Source: Bacteroidales bacterium (GTDB lineage: Bacteria; Bacteroidota; Bacteroidia; Bacteroidales; P3). Taken from it: 64,000 nucleotides of DNA. The first letter of the stretch is position 1, and each line of letters begins with the position of its first letter. The position numbers and the translations under genes were made by a program. Shown here in pieces: positions 36,793-46,872 of this stretch. The notes under the pieces were generated by a model. The model searched no databases. It was given only the letters and a program-made list of their open reading frames with translations, and was not told the origin of the DNA. The stretch lies in assembly GCA_031257915.1 (NCBI GenBank), contig JAIRNR010000019.1, forward strand, positions 54,278 to 118,277, in the 5' to 3' direction.

Positions 36793-36819
36793 GGCAAGGA
36801 CGCAGGAAAGTCACTATAA

Positions 36820-36861
36820 GCACCGCCACCCGCTCAATACAGCGGACGGCGGTGCTTTTTT
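36820..36861 (+). terminator. Rho-independent terminator after the LRR operon
   Basis: GCACCGCC (36820-36827) pairs with GGCGGTGC (36848-36855), extended inward by CCGCT/AGCGG after two mismatches, with a small loop, and is followed by six T (36856-36861). It ends the sprA-side LRR operon just before the convergent mannan locus. Confidence 0.85.
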
Positions 36862-36899
36862 CGTCAGAAATATTCTATTCTGCATCCCAACAACTTATT

Positions 36900-38066
36900 T
36901 CAAGACTTGATTATTTCCATACACATTCTCCCATTATGATACGGACATTTCCAAAAACCCGCTTTGTCGTCCTTATTGTTTATTGTTCCGTCAGGGGTAA
37001 TACTCCAAAACCATTCTCCGTTTGCTTTGTCAATAAGGTGTGTTTTTACGTAGTTCCACGTATTTACAGCATAATGTAAATATTTTTCATTTCCGGAAAT
37101 TCCATACGCATAATAAAATCCCGCAATCGTTTCCGCCTGCACCCACCAGTGGCGGTCATAAACAATATGCTTATCTGTCTTTTCGTAAATCATTGAACCG
37201 TCTTTTTGCAGTCCCTCTGTTGCTGCGTTGACAATATTTAATGTTACGGATGCAATATTTTTTGTATTACCCTGCAATTCCGCCGCTTCATAAAGCAGCC
37301 ATGCACATTCTATATCGTGTCCGTACGAAACAGCCTTTGACAGAGGATTCCACGCCATATCAAAGAAAAGATTTTGATGATACGTTTCGGTTGAAATAAT
37401 TTTTTCGCAGAAAATTTTTATAAGATTTTTATGTGCCTTTTTGAGCCGCTCATTTTTCCACACACGTAAAAGGTTTGTGTATGGCTCTAAAATATGCAGA
37501 TGAGTGTTCATTGACTTCGGCGTATTGTCATCTTTATCGCTTAAGCGCATATCTTTTATCTGTTGCCATTTTCTGTCTAACGCTTCTACATAGCCGCCGT
37601 ACTGCCTGTCAAGAGCATACTTTTCCATGCAGTCAAATATCTTTATTGCTTCGTTAAGTGCGTCCGTATCGTTCACTGCTCTGTAATACTCCGACAATCC
37701 GTATATCGCAAAACCTTGTGCGTATAACTGTTTACGTGTATTTACAGGGTTGCCGTTGCTGTCCAACTCCCAAAAAACGCCGCCATATTCTTTATCTGTA
37801 AAATATTTTACAAAGTATTCGTAAGCATGTTGCGCAATTTTTAAATATTTATCATCTTTCAGAATATTGTACGCAGAAGAAAATGTCCATAAGATACGTG
37901 CATTCATAACAACACCTCTGTTCGCATTTTTGTACAGTTTTTCCTTACCGTCAATGCGTCCGTAAAATCCGCCGTCAGGGTCGAACATTTTATTCTGCCA
38001 GTATGGGAGAATATTTTGCGTAAGTTCGCTTTTTAATTCCCGCTGTAATTTCCGTAATTCTTGCAT
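36900..38066 (-). CDS. Mannobiose/cellobiose 2-epimerase
   Basis: A 388-residue (alpha/alpha)6-barrel enzyme of the N-acylglucosamine 2-epimerase superfamily. It has the features of cellobiose/mannobiose 2-epimerases: DPDGGFYGRIDG near residue 30, NARILWTFSSAY, AQGFAIYGLSEYYRA, SYGHDIECAWLLYEA, RHWWVQAETIAGF and the C-terminal CPYHNGRMCMEI with a conserved His. It has no signal peptide, so it is cytoplasmic. It would convert beta-1,4-mannobiose into mannosyl-glucose, the substrate of the GH130 enzyme encoded two genes upstream. The gene is the last of the mannan locus, 9 bases after the symporter gene. Epimerisation of cellobiose is an alternative activity. Confidence 0.9.
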   Translation of the reverse strand: MQELRKLQRELKSELTQNILPYWQNKMFDPDGGFYGRIDGKEKLYKNANRGVVMNARILWTFSSAYNILKDDKYLKIAQHAYEYFVKYFTDKEYGGVFWELDSNGNPVNTRKQLYAQGFAIYGLSEYYRAVNDTDALNEAIKIFDCMEKYALDRQYGGYVEALDRKWQQIKDMRLSDKDDNTPKSMNTHLHILEPYTNLLRVWKNERLKKAHKNLIKIFCEKIISTETYHQNLFFDMAWNPLSKAVSYGHDIECAWLLYEAAELQGNTKNIASVTLNIVNAATEGLQKDGSMIYEKTDKHIVYDRHWWVQAETIAGFYYAYGISGNEKYLHYAVNTWNYVKTHLIDKANGEWFWSITPDGTINNKDDKAGFWKCPYHNGRMCMEIIKS

Positions 38067-38075
38067 ACGTCAAAA

Positions 38076-39497
38076 TTATTGCTTTATTCTTTGCTCCTGC
38101 AAAACATTTGTAATTTCTTTTACTTTTTTATCTGAAAGCGGATAAAAAATCATACCCACAAAAGCGAGCAGGCAACACGCAGCAGGAATAAGCGTTATCA
38201 TCAGATGTTCGCCCGCTATTGTTTCCGCACACTGTTTTGCCATGTCCGGATTATAATCAAACCACGCAAGCATCCATCCTGTAAGTGCCGCACCAAATGC
38301 CCATCCGAGTTTTTGCGACATTGACGAGGACGAAAAAATAAGTCCCGAAGCACGTCTCTTTGTTTTTAATTCCTGATAATCGACAATATCGGCAAACATA
38401 CTCCACAGCAGCGGAAGCACATATCCGGCACAAAGAGAAATTGCAATCTGCATTGCGAATATCCACATATAATTATTTGGAATAAAAAAGAAACATGTAC
38501 TTAACACTGCCGACAATGCCATTGCAATCATATATGTTTTTTTCTTTCCATATTTTTCGGAAAGTGACGGAGCGAGAACAACCCCAACAAGATTTGCCGC
38601 CTGTCCCATAAGAAAATAAATTGTTGCCATATCCCATCCTGTAAAGGGCATTTTATAATTTACGCCGACATAATCTCTGAAATAATATATTGCAACTCCA
38701 TCTCTTACCGCATTAAAAAGAAGTGCTGCCAAACCTGTGCCGACAAGTATCCACCACGGTGCATTATGAAAAAGATTTTTCAAATCCTGTTTTATTGATG
38801 TGTTCTCATTTTCGTTTACAGGTTTCACTTTTTCTTTTGTCCATTTAAAGCAGAAAAAGAACAGTACGGCACAAATAATACCTATTGTTGCAACACCAAG
38901 TGTCCAGCCGACAGGCGAAGCACTCACCGAATTTTCTGCGATTTCAGTAACTGAACCGGCATTTGCAAAGGCTGTGTCAAACATTGAAGCGAAACCATCT
39001 ACAAGCGGTTGCAATAGCATAAAGGTTATAAAACTGCCGATAAATGCAAATGACATTCTGTATGAAGAAAGTATATTTCTTTCCTTTGGCTTCGGCGACA
39101 TTACACCAAGCAAAGAAGCATAAGGAACGTTTATAAGAGAATATACTATCATCATTAACGAATAGGTAATATATGCATATACTATTTTTCCGGCAGAAGC
39201 AAAATCGGGAACAAAAAATGTTACTACTCCCATAACGGCAAACGGAATACCGAACCACAGTAAATAGGGACGATACCTGCCCCATCGTGTTTTCGTTCTG
39301 TCGGCAAGAATGCCTACGAATAAATCAAAAAAAGAATCCCATATTCGTGCAACAAGAAACATTGTACCTGCCGCTGCCGCTGTGATACCGAAAACATCGG
39401 TATAGAAAAAAAGCGAATACATTCCGAAAATTTTCCAGAACATTGACGATGCCATATCGCCAAAACCATAGCCGACTTTTTCTTTTAGTGTTAGCAT
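38076..39497 (-). CDS. Glycoside-cation symporter (GPH/MelB-like) for mannobiose
   Basis: A 473-residue inner-membrane carrier with twelve predicted membrane segments. GPH-family marks are YGFGDMASSMFW at the start, ARIWDSFFDLFVGILADRTKTRWGRYRPY in the first half, and MFADIVDYQELKTKRRASGLIFS in the second half. I place the start at 39497 (MLTLKEKVGYGFGD); the open frame extends 18 codons upstream, but that would overlap the end of the GH130 gene. By context it brings mannobiose or short manno-oligosaccharides from the periplasm to the epimerase and phosphorylase. The cation (H+ or Na+) cannot be told. Confidence 0.88.
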   Translation of the reverse strand: MLTLKEKVGYGFGDMASSMFWKIFGMYSLFFYTDVFGITAAAAGTMFLVARIWDSFFDLFVGILADRTKTRWGRYRPYLLWFGIPFAVMGVVTFFVPDFASAGKIVYAYITYSLMMIVYSLINVPYASLLGVMSPKPKERNILSSYRMSFAFIGSFITFMLLQPLVDGFASMFDTAFANAGSVTEIAENSVSASPVGWTLGVATIGIICAVLFFFCFKWTKEKVKPVNENENTSIKQDLKNLFHNAPWWILVGTGLAALLFNAVRDGVAIYYFRDYVGVNYKMPFTGWDMATIYFLMGQAANLVGVVLAPSLSEKYGKKKTYMIAMALSAVLSTCFFFIPNNYMWIFAMQIAISLCAGYVLPLLWSMFADIVDYQELKTKRRASGLIFSSSSMSQKLGWAFGAALTGWMLAWFDYNPDMAKQCAETIAGEHLMITLIPAACCLLAFVGMIFYPLSDKKVKEITNVLQEQRIKQ

Positions 39498-39508
39498 ATT
39501 CTTTGTTT

Positions 39509-40684
39509 TTATTTGTTTGTTAAACGCATGTTTTTTTCTGCCATTGCACATATCGCTTCAACTGATGTGCGGGAACGAAAGCCGTCTGCCGGCGTGTTTA
39601 TGCAGTAATCAAGTAATTTTTCTACTGTTGAAGTTGCAACATGCATTCTCGTATCCGACGAAGCATAATAGATATACACAGTGCCATCTTCATCTGTAAT
39701 CCACCCATTGCAAAATAAGACATTTGAAACATCACCGATACGTTCTTTGCCTTTCGGTGCCATGAAATGCCCGGCAGGTTCTGCTATTACTTTTGTCGGG
39801 TCGTCAAGAGAAGTGAGATAGAGATACAACACATAGCGAAGTCCTGCGGCACAAGCGCGTACTCCATGTGCCAAGTGCAGCCATCCTTTTTTCGTTTTTA
39901 TCGGGTGCGGTCCCTCGCCGTTTTTCACTTCTTTTATTGTGTGATAATGGCGTAAATTTATTATTTTTTCTTCTTTTATTTCCGCATGGGTAATATCGTC
40001 TATTAACGCCCAGCCAATACCTCCGCCGCTGCCTGTGTCAATAAATCCATCCTGCGGACGTGTATAAAGTGCATATTTGCCGTTTATAAATTCGGGATGC
40101 AGAACAACGTTGCGTTGTTGCGATTTTGATATAATATCGGGCAAGCGTTCCCATGCGAGAAAGTCCTTTGTACGTACTATTGCGGCTGTGGCTGTGGCTG
40201 CCGAAAGGTCGCCTGCGGGCGCGTTTCTGTCTTTACGCTCGGCGCAAAAAATGCCGTATATCCAACCATCTTCATGCTGTGTCAGACGCATATCATAAAC
40301 GTTTGTTTCCCCATCTGCAACATCCGGTAAAATTATCGGTTTATCCCAAAATCTGAAATTATCAATGCCGTTTTCACTTTCCGCAACAGCAAAAAATGAT
40401 TTGCGGTCGTTGCCTTCAACGCGTGCAAGCAAAATATATTTTCCGTTCCATTTTATTGCACCCGCATTAAACACTCCGTTTATGCCTATTCTTTCCATTA
40501 AAAACGGATTTGTTTTTTCATCAAGGTCGTATCGCCATATAACCGGAGTGTGCGCCGCAGTGAGAAGCGGATATTTATAACGTGTGTATATTCCGTTACC
40601 TGTTTCTATTGCTTTATTATTTCTCAGAAGAAGTTCTTCATGACGAACAAAAAGGTTTGAGATCTTATTTTCAAAAGTGTTCAT
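39509..40684 (-). CDS. GH130 4-O-beta-D-mannosyl-D-glucose phosphorylase
   Basis: A 391-residue five-bladed propeller enzyme of family GH130. Motifs are [22 protein letters not shown] near residue 70, [17 protein letters not shown] with the family's catalytic Asp near 134, [41 protein letters not shown], and [13 protein letters not shown]. This fits the GH130_1 mannosyl-glucose phosphorylases, which split mannosyl-glucose with phosphate into mannose-1-phosphate and glucose. It has no signal peptide, so it is cytoplasmic. It forms the core of the catabolic step with the epimerase and symporter encoded just downstream. A phosphorylase acting on mannobiose itself (GH130_2) is the main alternative. 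Confidence 0.92.
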   Translation of the reverse strand: MNTFENKISNLFVRHEELLLRNNKAIETGNGIYTRYKYPLLTAAHTPVIWRYDLDEKTNPFLMERIGINGVFNAGAIKWNGKYILLARVEGNDRKSFFAVAESENGIDNFRFWDKPIILPDVADGETNVYDMRLTQHEDGWIYGIFCAERKDRNAPAGDLSAATATAAIVRTKDFLAWERLPDIISKSQQRNVVLHPEFINGKYALYTRPQDGFIDTGSGGGIGWALIDDITHAEIKEEKIINLRHYHTIKEVKNGEGPHPIKTKKGWLHLAHGVRACAAGLRYVLYLYLTSLDDPTKVIAEPAGHFMAPKGKERIGDVSNVLFCNGWITDEDGTVYIYYASSDTRMHVATSTVEKLLDYCINTPADGFRSRTSVEAICAMAEKNMRLTNK

Positions 40685-40702
40685 ACGTTTATTAACTTAC
40701 AA

Positions 40703-41806
40703 TTATTTTGTTGAGATATTTTTTATATCGTTCAGAAACAATGTGCGGGGATGGGTGTAAAATTTTAAAAAATCGGGGACGGAAATCTGGCTGTTGAATG
40801 GGGCATAATAATGTTCGGGACGGTCGCAGGCATTGCGCCACACCACAAGATAACTTATCGGATATTTTTCTATCAGAGGCAGTAATGTTCCTGTCCACCA
40901 CGCAGAATCGGGAATACCCTCGTATCCTGTCTCCGTAAAGGCAATTACTTTGTTATGCGTTTCTCCAAGCTCGGTAATTGCAGATAAATCAGCGTTTACT
41001 TTTTCAATATATTCTTCTCTGTCGGTAAACATATACTGGTCACAGCCGAGAATATCAATGATATTGTCGCCGGGGTAACGTTCAAGATAATTGCCGGTAT
41101 CTGTTATATCTTGAGGAGAGTAGGCGTAAAGCAGTTGTGTTGCGCCTTTTTGCTGCATACGCTCGTATGTCATTGCCCACAGTTCTTTGTATTGCTCAGC
41201 GGTGCAGTGCATCGCACCCCACCAAAACCAGTGTCCGCTATTTTCGTGATAGGGACGAAAGATTATCGGTACTTTTACATCTTTACCGGTTTTTATTGAA
41301 TTGACAAACGCTGCAATATTATCAAGCCACTGCACAAATTTTTCATGGTTGCTGCCGCCGCGTAAAATTGTTTGCACGGAACTGTCGCCAATATCCCAAC
41401 TGCCGCCTCCTGTAATGGGATTTGCCGCATGCCAGCTTAAAGTAATTACACCGCCGTTTTCGTAATGCTTTATTATTTCCCTGCGCATACGGTCAAATGG
41501 TACTTTATCAAGGTTGGTATCGGCGGCGGCAAAGCCGTTTTCATTGCCGCATGCAAATTCTATTCGTCCCAAATCAAACGAAAGAAGTGCTGGCATATCG
41601 CCGCAAATTTCTTTTACATCGCTGCGGTTCGTATCTAAATACCACGTGTGCCCATAGACAGGGTCGTCATGATGTCCGAACAGAAAGCCGCTTTTTGCGG
41701 TATTCCGCAATTGCTGCAACAGGGCTGTTGCTTCATCTGTCTTGTTGTTTTTGCCGCAGCAGGCGCAAAGTAACGCTGCTGCTAACAATACTGTTGATTT
41801 TCTCAT
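40703..41806 (-). CDS. GH26 beta-mannanase/mannobiohydrolase, lipoprotein
   Basis: A 367-residue lipoprotein (signal ending LLCACCGK) with a single GH26 (beta/alpha)8 domain. The early GHHDDPVYGHTW loop is typical. The acid/base Glu is in FRPYHENSGHWFWWG near residue 184, and the nucleophile Glu is in AFTETGYE near 292. GH26 enzymes hydrolyse beta-1,4-mannan, and the compact form without a binding module resembles the mannobiose-releasing enzyme of the Bacteroides mannan locus. Periplasmic or surface location cannot be decided from the sequence. It lies 18 bases upstream of the GH130 gene. Confidence 0.9.
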   Translation of the reverse strand: MRKSTVLLAAALLCACCGKNNKTDEATALLQQLRNTAKSGFLFGHHDDPVYGHTWYLDTNRSDVKEICGDMPALLSFDLGRIEFACGNENGFAAADTNLDKVPFDRMRREIIKHYENGGVITLSWHAANPITGGGSWDIGDSSVQTILRGGSNHEKFVQWLDNIAAFVNSIKTGKDVKVPIIFRPYHENSGHWFWWGAMHCTAEQYKELWAMTYERMQQKGATQLLYAYSPQDITDTGNYLERYPGDNIIDILGCDQYMFTDREEYIEKVNADLSAITELGETHNKVIAFTETGYEGIPDSAWWTGTLLPLIEKYPISYLVVWRNACDRPEHYYAPFNSQISVPDFLKFYTHPRTLFLNDIKNISTK

Positions 41807-41875
41807 TTGATTATAAATTTAACATACAAACGCCGTTATTACACACCCAAGCCGCCACTAAACACTCAGACCGTC

Positions 41876-41896
41876 ATTGCGGGCTCGACCCGCAAT
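41876..41896. repeat. REP-like palindrome between GH3 and GH26 genes
   Basis: ATTGCGGG and CCCGCAAT form a perfect 8-bp stem around a 5-base loop. The same element is at 57281-57301, and a degraded copy is at 57256-57276. It lies in the 111-base gap between the GH3 and GH26 genes. This type of extragenic palindrome is scattered in many bacterial genomes. It may stabilise RNA or end transcription, but there is no T-run. Confidence 0.75.
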
Positions 41897-41917
41897 CCCC
41901 GCCCAACCCGCCTGCCG

Positions 41918-44320
41918 TCATTCAACCACCACCGTAGTTTTCAATAAGTCCTTATCAAGCGAACTGCCGCCAAGCATTATTTCATACTCACCTCTCTCCA
42001 CTCCCCACTTCATTTTCAAATCGTAGCAACCAAGTTTTTCAGGTGTAACATCCATCGTAACGGTCCTGCTTTCCCCCGCTTTAAGCGGAATACGTGCAAA
42101 GCCTTTTAACTCCTTTACAGGTCGGGTAACACTGCTCACAACATCTCTAATATACATCTGTGCAACCTCTACTCCATCTCTGCTACCTGTATTTTTTACC
42201 GTAACCTCAACAGTACCTTTGCCGTTTTTATCCACATTTGCTTTGAGGTCTGAATATTCGTAAGTGGTGTATGAAAGTCCGTAACCAAAGGGATAAAGAG
42301 GGGTTGACGGTTTTACGGCGTAAGGGTGAAAATACTGTGAGGGCTTGTGATTGTAAATCATTTGCAGTTGTCCAACGCTGCGCGGAATTGTTACTGCAAG
42401 CTTTGCACTCGGATTTACTTTCCCATAAAGGATTTCCGCTATCGCCTGCCCGCCGTACATTCCCGGTGCGAAAGCATCTATAAGTGCTGTTGCATTTTCG
42501 GCAGCATATTCTACACCAAGCGGGCGACCATGTATCAGAATTACTACTGTTGGTTTGCCGCTTGCAATAATTTTTTTTATAAGGTCGTTTTGCAATCCGA
42601 CAAGGTCAATATCACTGCGGTCGGTATCCTCACCATCGGTACGCTCTGTCCATCTGAAACGCATCATGTATTCACCCGCAACAACTATATTAAGGTCGGC
42701 ATTACGCGCTTTATCTACCGCCTCATCTACCTTTTCCTGCGGCATATTGCGCGGGTCCCATCCCTGTTCAACATAGTCAATCTGCGTGCCTTCGGGTGCA
42801 ATCTGCTTTATACCTTCAAGAATTGTTATAACGTTTTCGTCTTTTTGCTGCGAACTCCAATCACCCATAATATTTTCGTTATCGGCATTTATACCTGTAA
42901 CAAAAATTCGTTTGTACTTGCCTGCTTCAAGAGGAAGCAGCGGTGTTGAAGAAGCCGAAGCCGCTGTATTTTTAAGCAGCACAATGCCATTACGCGCACT
43001 TTCCAAAGCAGTGGCACGGTGTTCATTATTAAGACGAATTTTCATCGACTCGCTTTCGTCCGCAAAAGGCTGTTCAAACAAGCCAAGTGCAAATTTAACC
43101 GTAAGAATACGGCGCACCGATTCGTCAATACGCTTTTCGCTTATACGTCCCTCTTTGACAAGTTCAACCACCATTTCATTCCAATAAATACCGTGCATGT
43201 GCATATCCATACCGGCAATTATTGTTTGATAGAATGCTTCTTTAAGATTTTCTGCCGTACGGTGCAAATCATACACATGTTCTATATCCATCCAATCGCT
43301 GACGACAAATCCCTTAAAACCCCATTCTTTGCGTAAAATATCTGTCATCAACCACTCATTAGTATGGCAGGGAACGCCGTTTAATTCATTATGGCTCATC
43401 ATTACCGAAAGTGCGCCCACACCATGCCCGCCGCTTAAACCATCTGTGTTTTTTGTGCCGTCGAGCCCGACAATATTTCGTTTAAAAGACGGAAAAAAAA
43501 CTTCTCTTAACGTTCTTTCCGAAAGGTCTGCCGGTGAGCCATTAGTGCCGTTTATCGGCTCACTGCCGCCGACAAAGTGCTTCGCGCAGGCGAGAACATC
43601 TTCGTTTGTAATTCCCGCACTGCTGCCGAGTCCTGTTTTGCCTGTTGCAACATTGTAAAGATTGCCTTGATAGCCAAGCGTTGTTTTTTCACCCATAAGC
43701 ATTACGAGATAAGGGTCTTCTCCAAATGTTTCACCTACTCTGCCCCAGCGCGGGTCGCGAGCGACTTCAACATTGGGATTAAATGTCCAGTGCATATTCA
43801 TCGCTCTCATTTCCTTTGCTGTTTGTCGTGCGATTTTGTATGCCATAGCGGTATCAAAAGAACATGCAAGATTAATATTTGTCGGATATACCGTATTATC
43901 GGGCGCATTGGCGTTGCCGTGAATTGCATCAATGCCGAAAATTATCGGTATCTGTAAACGGCTTTGCATTGCGAGTTGCTGTAAATAATTTGCCTCTTTG
44001 AGTGTGAGAACATGCAGAAACGAGCCGATAAGACCCTGTTTTGTCCAATTCTCAACATCTTCTACTGTTGTGTTGGGATAAAATGCCTGCGCAGTATTTG
44101 TTTTAAGGTCTTCTTCGGTAAGAACCGTACTGTTTGCTTTGATATGCTCAATGCCCACAAACTGGTTCATTTGCCCGACTTTTTCTTCAAGCGTCATTCT
44201 TGACAGTAAATCCTCTACACGCCTTTCAACGGATTGTGAAGGATCTTTGTAAATTTCTTTCTGACTGCATCCTGTTAATGCCGCTACTGCTATTGCCATT
44301 GTTAAGAGTTTTTTTGTCAT
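41918..44320 (-). CDS. GH3 beta-glucosidase/beta-mannosidase-type lipoprotein
   Basis: An 800-residue GH3 enzyme with a lipoprotein signal (AVAALTGCS). The N-terminal barrel carries EEKVGQMNQF, FGIDAIHGNANAPDNTVYPTN, DPRWGRVGETFGEDPYL, KHFVGGSEPING and GFVVSDWMDIEH with the nucleophile Asp near residue 340. A second alpha/beta domain follows, then a C-terminal Fn3-like domain (VEVTVKNTGSRDGVEVAQMYIRD). In a mannan locus it probably removes terminal beta-1,4-glucose from glucomanno-oligosaccharides; a mannosidase role is possible. It lies between the two GH26 genes. Confidence 0.92.
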   Translation of the reverse strand: MTKKLLTMAIAVAALTGCSQKEIYKDPSQSVERRVEDLLSRMTLEEKVGQMNQFVGIEHIKANSTVLTEEDLKTNTAQAFYPNTTVEDVENWTKQGLIGSFLHVLTLKEANYLQQLAMQSRLQIPIIFGIDAIHGNANAPDNTVYPTNINLACSFDTAMAYKIARQTAKEMRAMNMHWTFNPNVEVARDPRWGRVGETFGEDPYLVMLMGEKTTLGYQGNLYNVATGKTGLGSSAGITNEDVLACAKHFVGGSEPINGTNGSPADLSERTLREVFFPSFKRNIVGLDGTKNTDGLSGGHGVGALSVMMSHNELNGVPCHTNEWLMTDILRKEWGFKGFVVSDWMDIEHVYDLHRTAENLKEAFYQTIIAGMDMHMHGIYWNEMVVELVKEGRISEKRIDESVRRILTVKFALGLFEQPFADESESMKIRLNNEHRATALESARNGIVLLKNTAASASSTPLLPLEAGKYKRIFVTGINADNENIMGDWSSQQKDENVITILEGIKQIAPEGTQIDYVEQGWDPRNMPQEKVDEAVDKARNADLNIVVAGEYMMRFRWTERTDGEDTDRSDIDLVGLQNDLIKKIIASGKPTVVILIHGRPLGVEYAAENATALIDAFAPGMYGGQAIAEILYGKVNPSAKLAVTIPRSVGQLQMIYNHKPSQYFHPYAVKPSTPLYPFGYGLSYTTYEYSDLKANVDKNGKGTVEVTVKNTGSRDGVEVAQMYIRDVVSSVTRPVKELKGFARIPLKAGESRTVTMDVTPEKLGCYDLKMKWGVERGEYEIMLGGSSLDKDLLKTTVVVE

Positions 44321-44330
44321 ATTTATTTCA

Positions 44331-45719
44331 TTATTTCAAATCCGGAACGCCGCTACGCATAATAACAAGAGGATTGTTTGCGGCATTTTGCCACCACTGC
44401 AAATCCGCATGTTCGTGTCCGTTCAGGTTCGTGTTATCGTAATCGTACCAGGGCATAAAAAACGACCATTTCGCGCCTGCCGCCCACTGCCCGCTTATTG
44501 TTGCCACGTTACCACACTCGCTTAAAGTTACTAGCTTATCCGTATATTTTTCAGCGATTGCCGAAAACTCTGCCGCCGCCGCTGCTGCACTGCTTTCATT
44601 GTACAGGTCGCGCCCGACAATATCAACATAGTCATCACCCGGATAGAAAGGACCGTCGTTTACTTGCGTCGTCCAAACCCAAATAAGATTGTTTAAGCCC
44701 TGCTGCTGAAAGTAGTTGAACATATAACGCCACAGGGCAACGTAAGCATTAGCACCATCCCTGCCCCACCAGAACCACGCCGTACCGCCTTGAAATGCGT
44801 AAATATTACCTGCGCCTTCGTGTAACGGCCGCCATATAACAGGTATGTTTTTTTGTTGCAACAGTTTCAAGTACTCCGCCATTTTTTGCAGGTCGGCTTT
44901 CATTACGGTATTTTCCCAAGTGCCGGCTATAAGAGCATTTGCAGGACGAAATGTTGTTTCTTCGGGACGGAACGTAACCTGTCCCTGCGTTGCGTTTTGA
45001 CTCACAGGTACGTTCCAGTGCCAGCACGCACTGACTATTCCGCCGCTGTTCCACCATTCCTCAACTATCTGTGTTTGCGTGTAGTCAATCCAGTTCGCGG
45101 GAGAAGCCCACAGGTGGATATAGTCAAACGTATTCATAGCGGGATACTTACCCGTTGCAGCAAAAACCATTTCAGCCTCGTCTGTATTCCATGCAACTTT
45201 TGCCACTGTACCCGAAATAATTTTATGTCCGTAATTTTCTTTTAGAAAGTTATAGAGATTTATTGCTTCGGGCGACGGATTTTGCGTAACAAGTTCCGAT
45301 GTCTGTACATTTTGCGTATCTACTGTGCTGAAAGTGATCGTTACCTGCGGTGCAGGCACTTTTGCCGGACCTGTTATTACGCCGTCCGGCACAGTGAGTG
45401 TATAAGTTGTGCTTTTACGCAGCTTTTCTGTTTTTATTGTTACGTTTGTACGGCTTGCGGCAACGCTTTTTATCCCTACGGTATCGCTATTGCTGCCAAT
45501 AAGGGTTACAAGAGAACGTCCTGTAATTGGGGAAAACACGTTTTTATCAAAAGTAAGAGTGATGGTAAGCGAATCATCTTTAATATTGCTGTCGCCGTTT
45601 GCCGGAATACTGCTGACAAGTACCGGAGCATCTACCTGCGGCTCGTCGGGAACCGGCTTTTCGCACGAAAAGAGCAATCCTGCTGCGACTGTCAATACTG
45701 TATTTTGTACAATTTTCAC
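44331..45719 (-). CDS. GH26 beta-mannanase with N-terminal Ig-like domain, lipoprotein
   Basis: A 462-residue lipoprotein (GLLFSCEKP). Residues about 30-135 are an Ig-like Big_5/SbsA domain (VLVSSIPANGDSNIKDDSLTI, then YTLTVPDGVITGPA), which would hold the enzyme away from the membrane. The rest is GH26: HLWASPANWIDY, CWHWNVPVSQ, acid/base Glu in WRPLHEGAGNIYAFQ near 298, GGTAWFWWGRDG, and nucleophile Glu in TLSECGNVA near 400. It is a likely surface endo-mannanase. The gene begins only 4 bases after the stop of the inserted ATPase gene, so its transcription must come through that gene. Confidence 0.9.
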   Translation of the reverse strand: MKIVQNTVLTVAAGLLFSCEKPVPDEPQVDAPVLVSSIPANGDSNIKDDSLTITLTFDKNVFSPITGRSLVTLIGSNSDTVGIKSVAASRTNVTIKTEKLRKSTTYTLTVPDGVITGPAKVPAPQVTITFSTVDTQNVQTSELVTQNPSPEAINLYNFLKENYGHKIISGTVAKVAWNTDEAEMVFAATGKYPAMNTFDYIHLWASPANWIDYTQTQIVEEWWNSGGIVSACWHWNVPVSQNATQGQVTFRPEETTFRPANALIAGTWENTVMKADLQKMAEYLKLLQQKNIPVIWRPLHEGAGNIYAFQGGTAWFWWGRDGANAYVALWRYMFNYFQQQGLNNLIWVWTTQVNDGPFYPGDDYVDIVGRDLYNESSAAAAAAEFSAIAEKYTDKLVTLSECGNVATISGQWAAGAKWSFFMPWYDYDNTNLNGHEHADLQWWQNAANNPLVIMRSGVPDLK

Positions 45720-45723
45720 TGAT

Positions 45724-46860
45724 TTAAAATGTATCTTTTAACCACCTTTCAAAAAACATATCGTAAGTACGATAACCTCTTTCATCCCTTGTAACAAATT
45801 CTTTTTCGAGCAATCCGTATAAAGCCGACTGCGCCGAACTTGCAGAAACAAGAGCATGTTTTCTTATGAAATCGGAAGATGTCGGCGATACGACGTTACC
45901 ATCTTTAGCTATTGCTATAAGCATCTTACCCTGCTTATCCGGCAGGCGGAACATATTTTCGGAATATACATACCTGTTTGAGGCAACAATTTCCCGCACG
46001 GCGAAATCAACTGTTTCATGCCTGCACACCTTTCCCTTCGCCGTTTCACTGTAAAGTAAGTTTAGAACTTTTTGCATATACCAGGTAATACCTTCAAATA
46101 AATCATATATTTTTTCTACAGTGTCGGCAGTGATTTTTTTTCTATTCTCTTCAAAAATATTTTGAACAAATTCAATGTATTTTTGTTTGGGGATGGCATC
46201 TAAATATATTGTTGAAGTGCTTGCAAAAAACGGACGTTTGGCAGAGTTAAACATTTCCCCCATAATATGCCTGCTGCTGCCTGAGAAAATAAATCTCGTA
46301 AGCGGGCTTTTCTGAATATAGGTACGCAGCAATGCTTCCATATTTGTTTGCGGATAATTTGTAATCTGCTGAAACTCGTCTATTGCAACTATACACGGTT
46401 TTGCAGAGGAATTTAAAAATTTAAAAATTTCATCAAGCGACGTATCGGGATTTGTTACATTACCCATATTAAAACTTATGGACGGCTTTCCAACCGCATC
46501 CAACGATATTTCAGGGCGCATTGATTTTATGGAAAGTAAAAAACCGTCAAGCATTTTCCGTCCGGACGATTTGAGTTCTTCACAAATGCTTTTACTCATC
46601 AACAGTAAAAAATCATTGAACGATTTTGTGGCATAAATATCAACAAAAAATGTTGTATAATTTTTCTTTATTGAACGCTGTTCAAAGCAGTGTTTTATAA
46701 GTCCCGATTTACCCATTCTTCTTGTAGAAATAAGTGTAACATTATTTCCATTGTCTATATTCTTCACGAGCTTTTTTGTTTCGTCCTCACGGTCGCAGAA
46801 GTATTTTGGCGAAATATATCCGCTTATCAAGAAGGGATTTGAGGCATCTGTCATATTCAT
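45724..46860 (-). CDS. AAA ATPase (ATPase_2 type) inserted in the mannan locus
   Basis: A 378-residue ATPase. Walker A is STRRMGKSGL near residues 45-54, Walker B is CIVAIDEFQQI near 158-168, and a sensor-like RFIFSGSSRHIM follows. The C-terminal 120 residues form a winged-helix-like part (LLYGLLEKEFVTRDERGYRTYDMFFERWL). It belongs to a group common in Bacteroides whose function is not known. It shares no enzyme role with the surrounding mannan genes. It lies after a hairpin terminator, has its own -7 box and a leader of 14-bp repeats, and its stop is 4 bases from the following GH26 gene. It therefore looks like a later insertion that took over expression of the downstream genes. Confidence 0.85.
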   Translation of the reverse strand: MNMTDASNPFLISGYISPKYFCDREDETKKLVKNIDNGNNVTLISTRRMGKSGLIKHCFEQRSIKKNYTTFFVDIYATKSFNDFLLLMSKSICEELKSSGRKMLDGFLLSIKSMRPEISLDAVGKPSISFNMGNVTNPDTSLDEIFKFLNSSAKPCIVAIDEFQQITNYPQTNMEALLRTYIQKSPLTRFIFSGSSRHIMGEMFNSAKRPFFASTSTIYLDAIPKQKYIEFVQNIFEENRKKITADTVEKIYDLFEGITWYMQKVLNLLYSETAKGKVCRHETVDFAVREIVASNRYVYSENMFRLPDKQGKMLIAIAKDGNVVSPTSSDFIRKHALVSASSAQSALYGLLEKEFVTRDERGYRTYDMFFERWLKDTF

Positions 46861-46872
46861 ACAATAAATTAT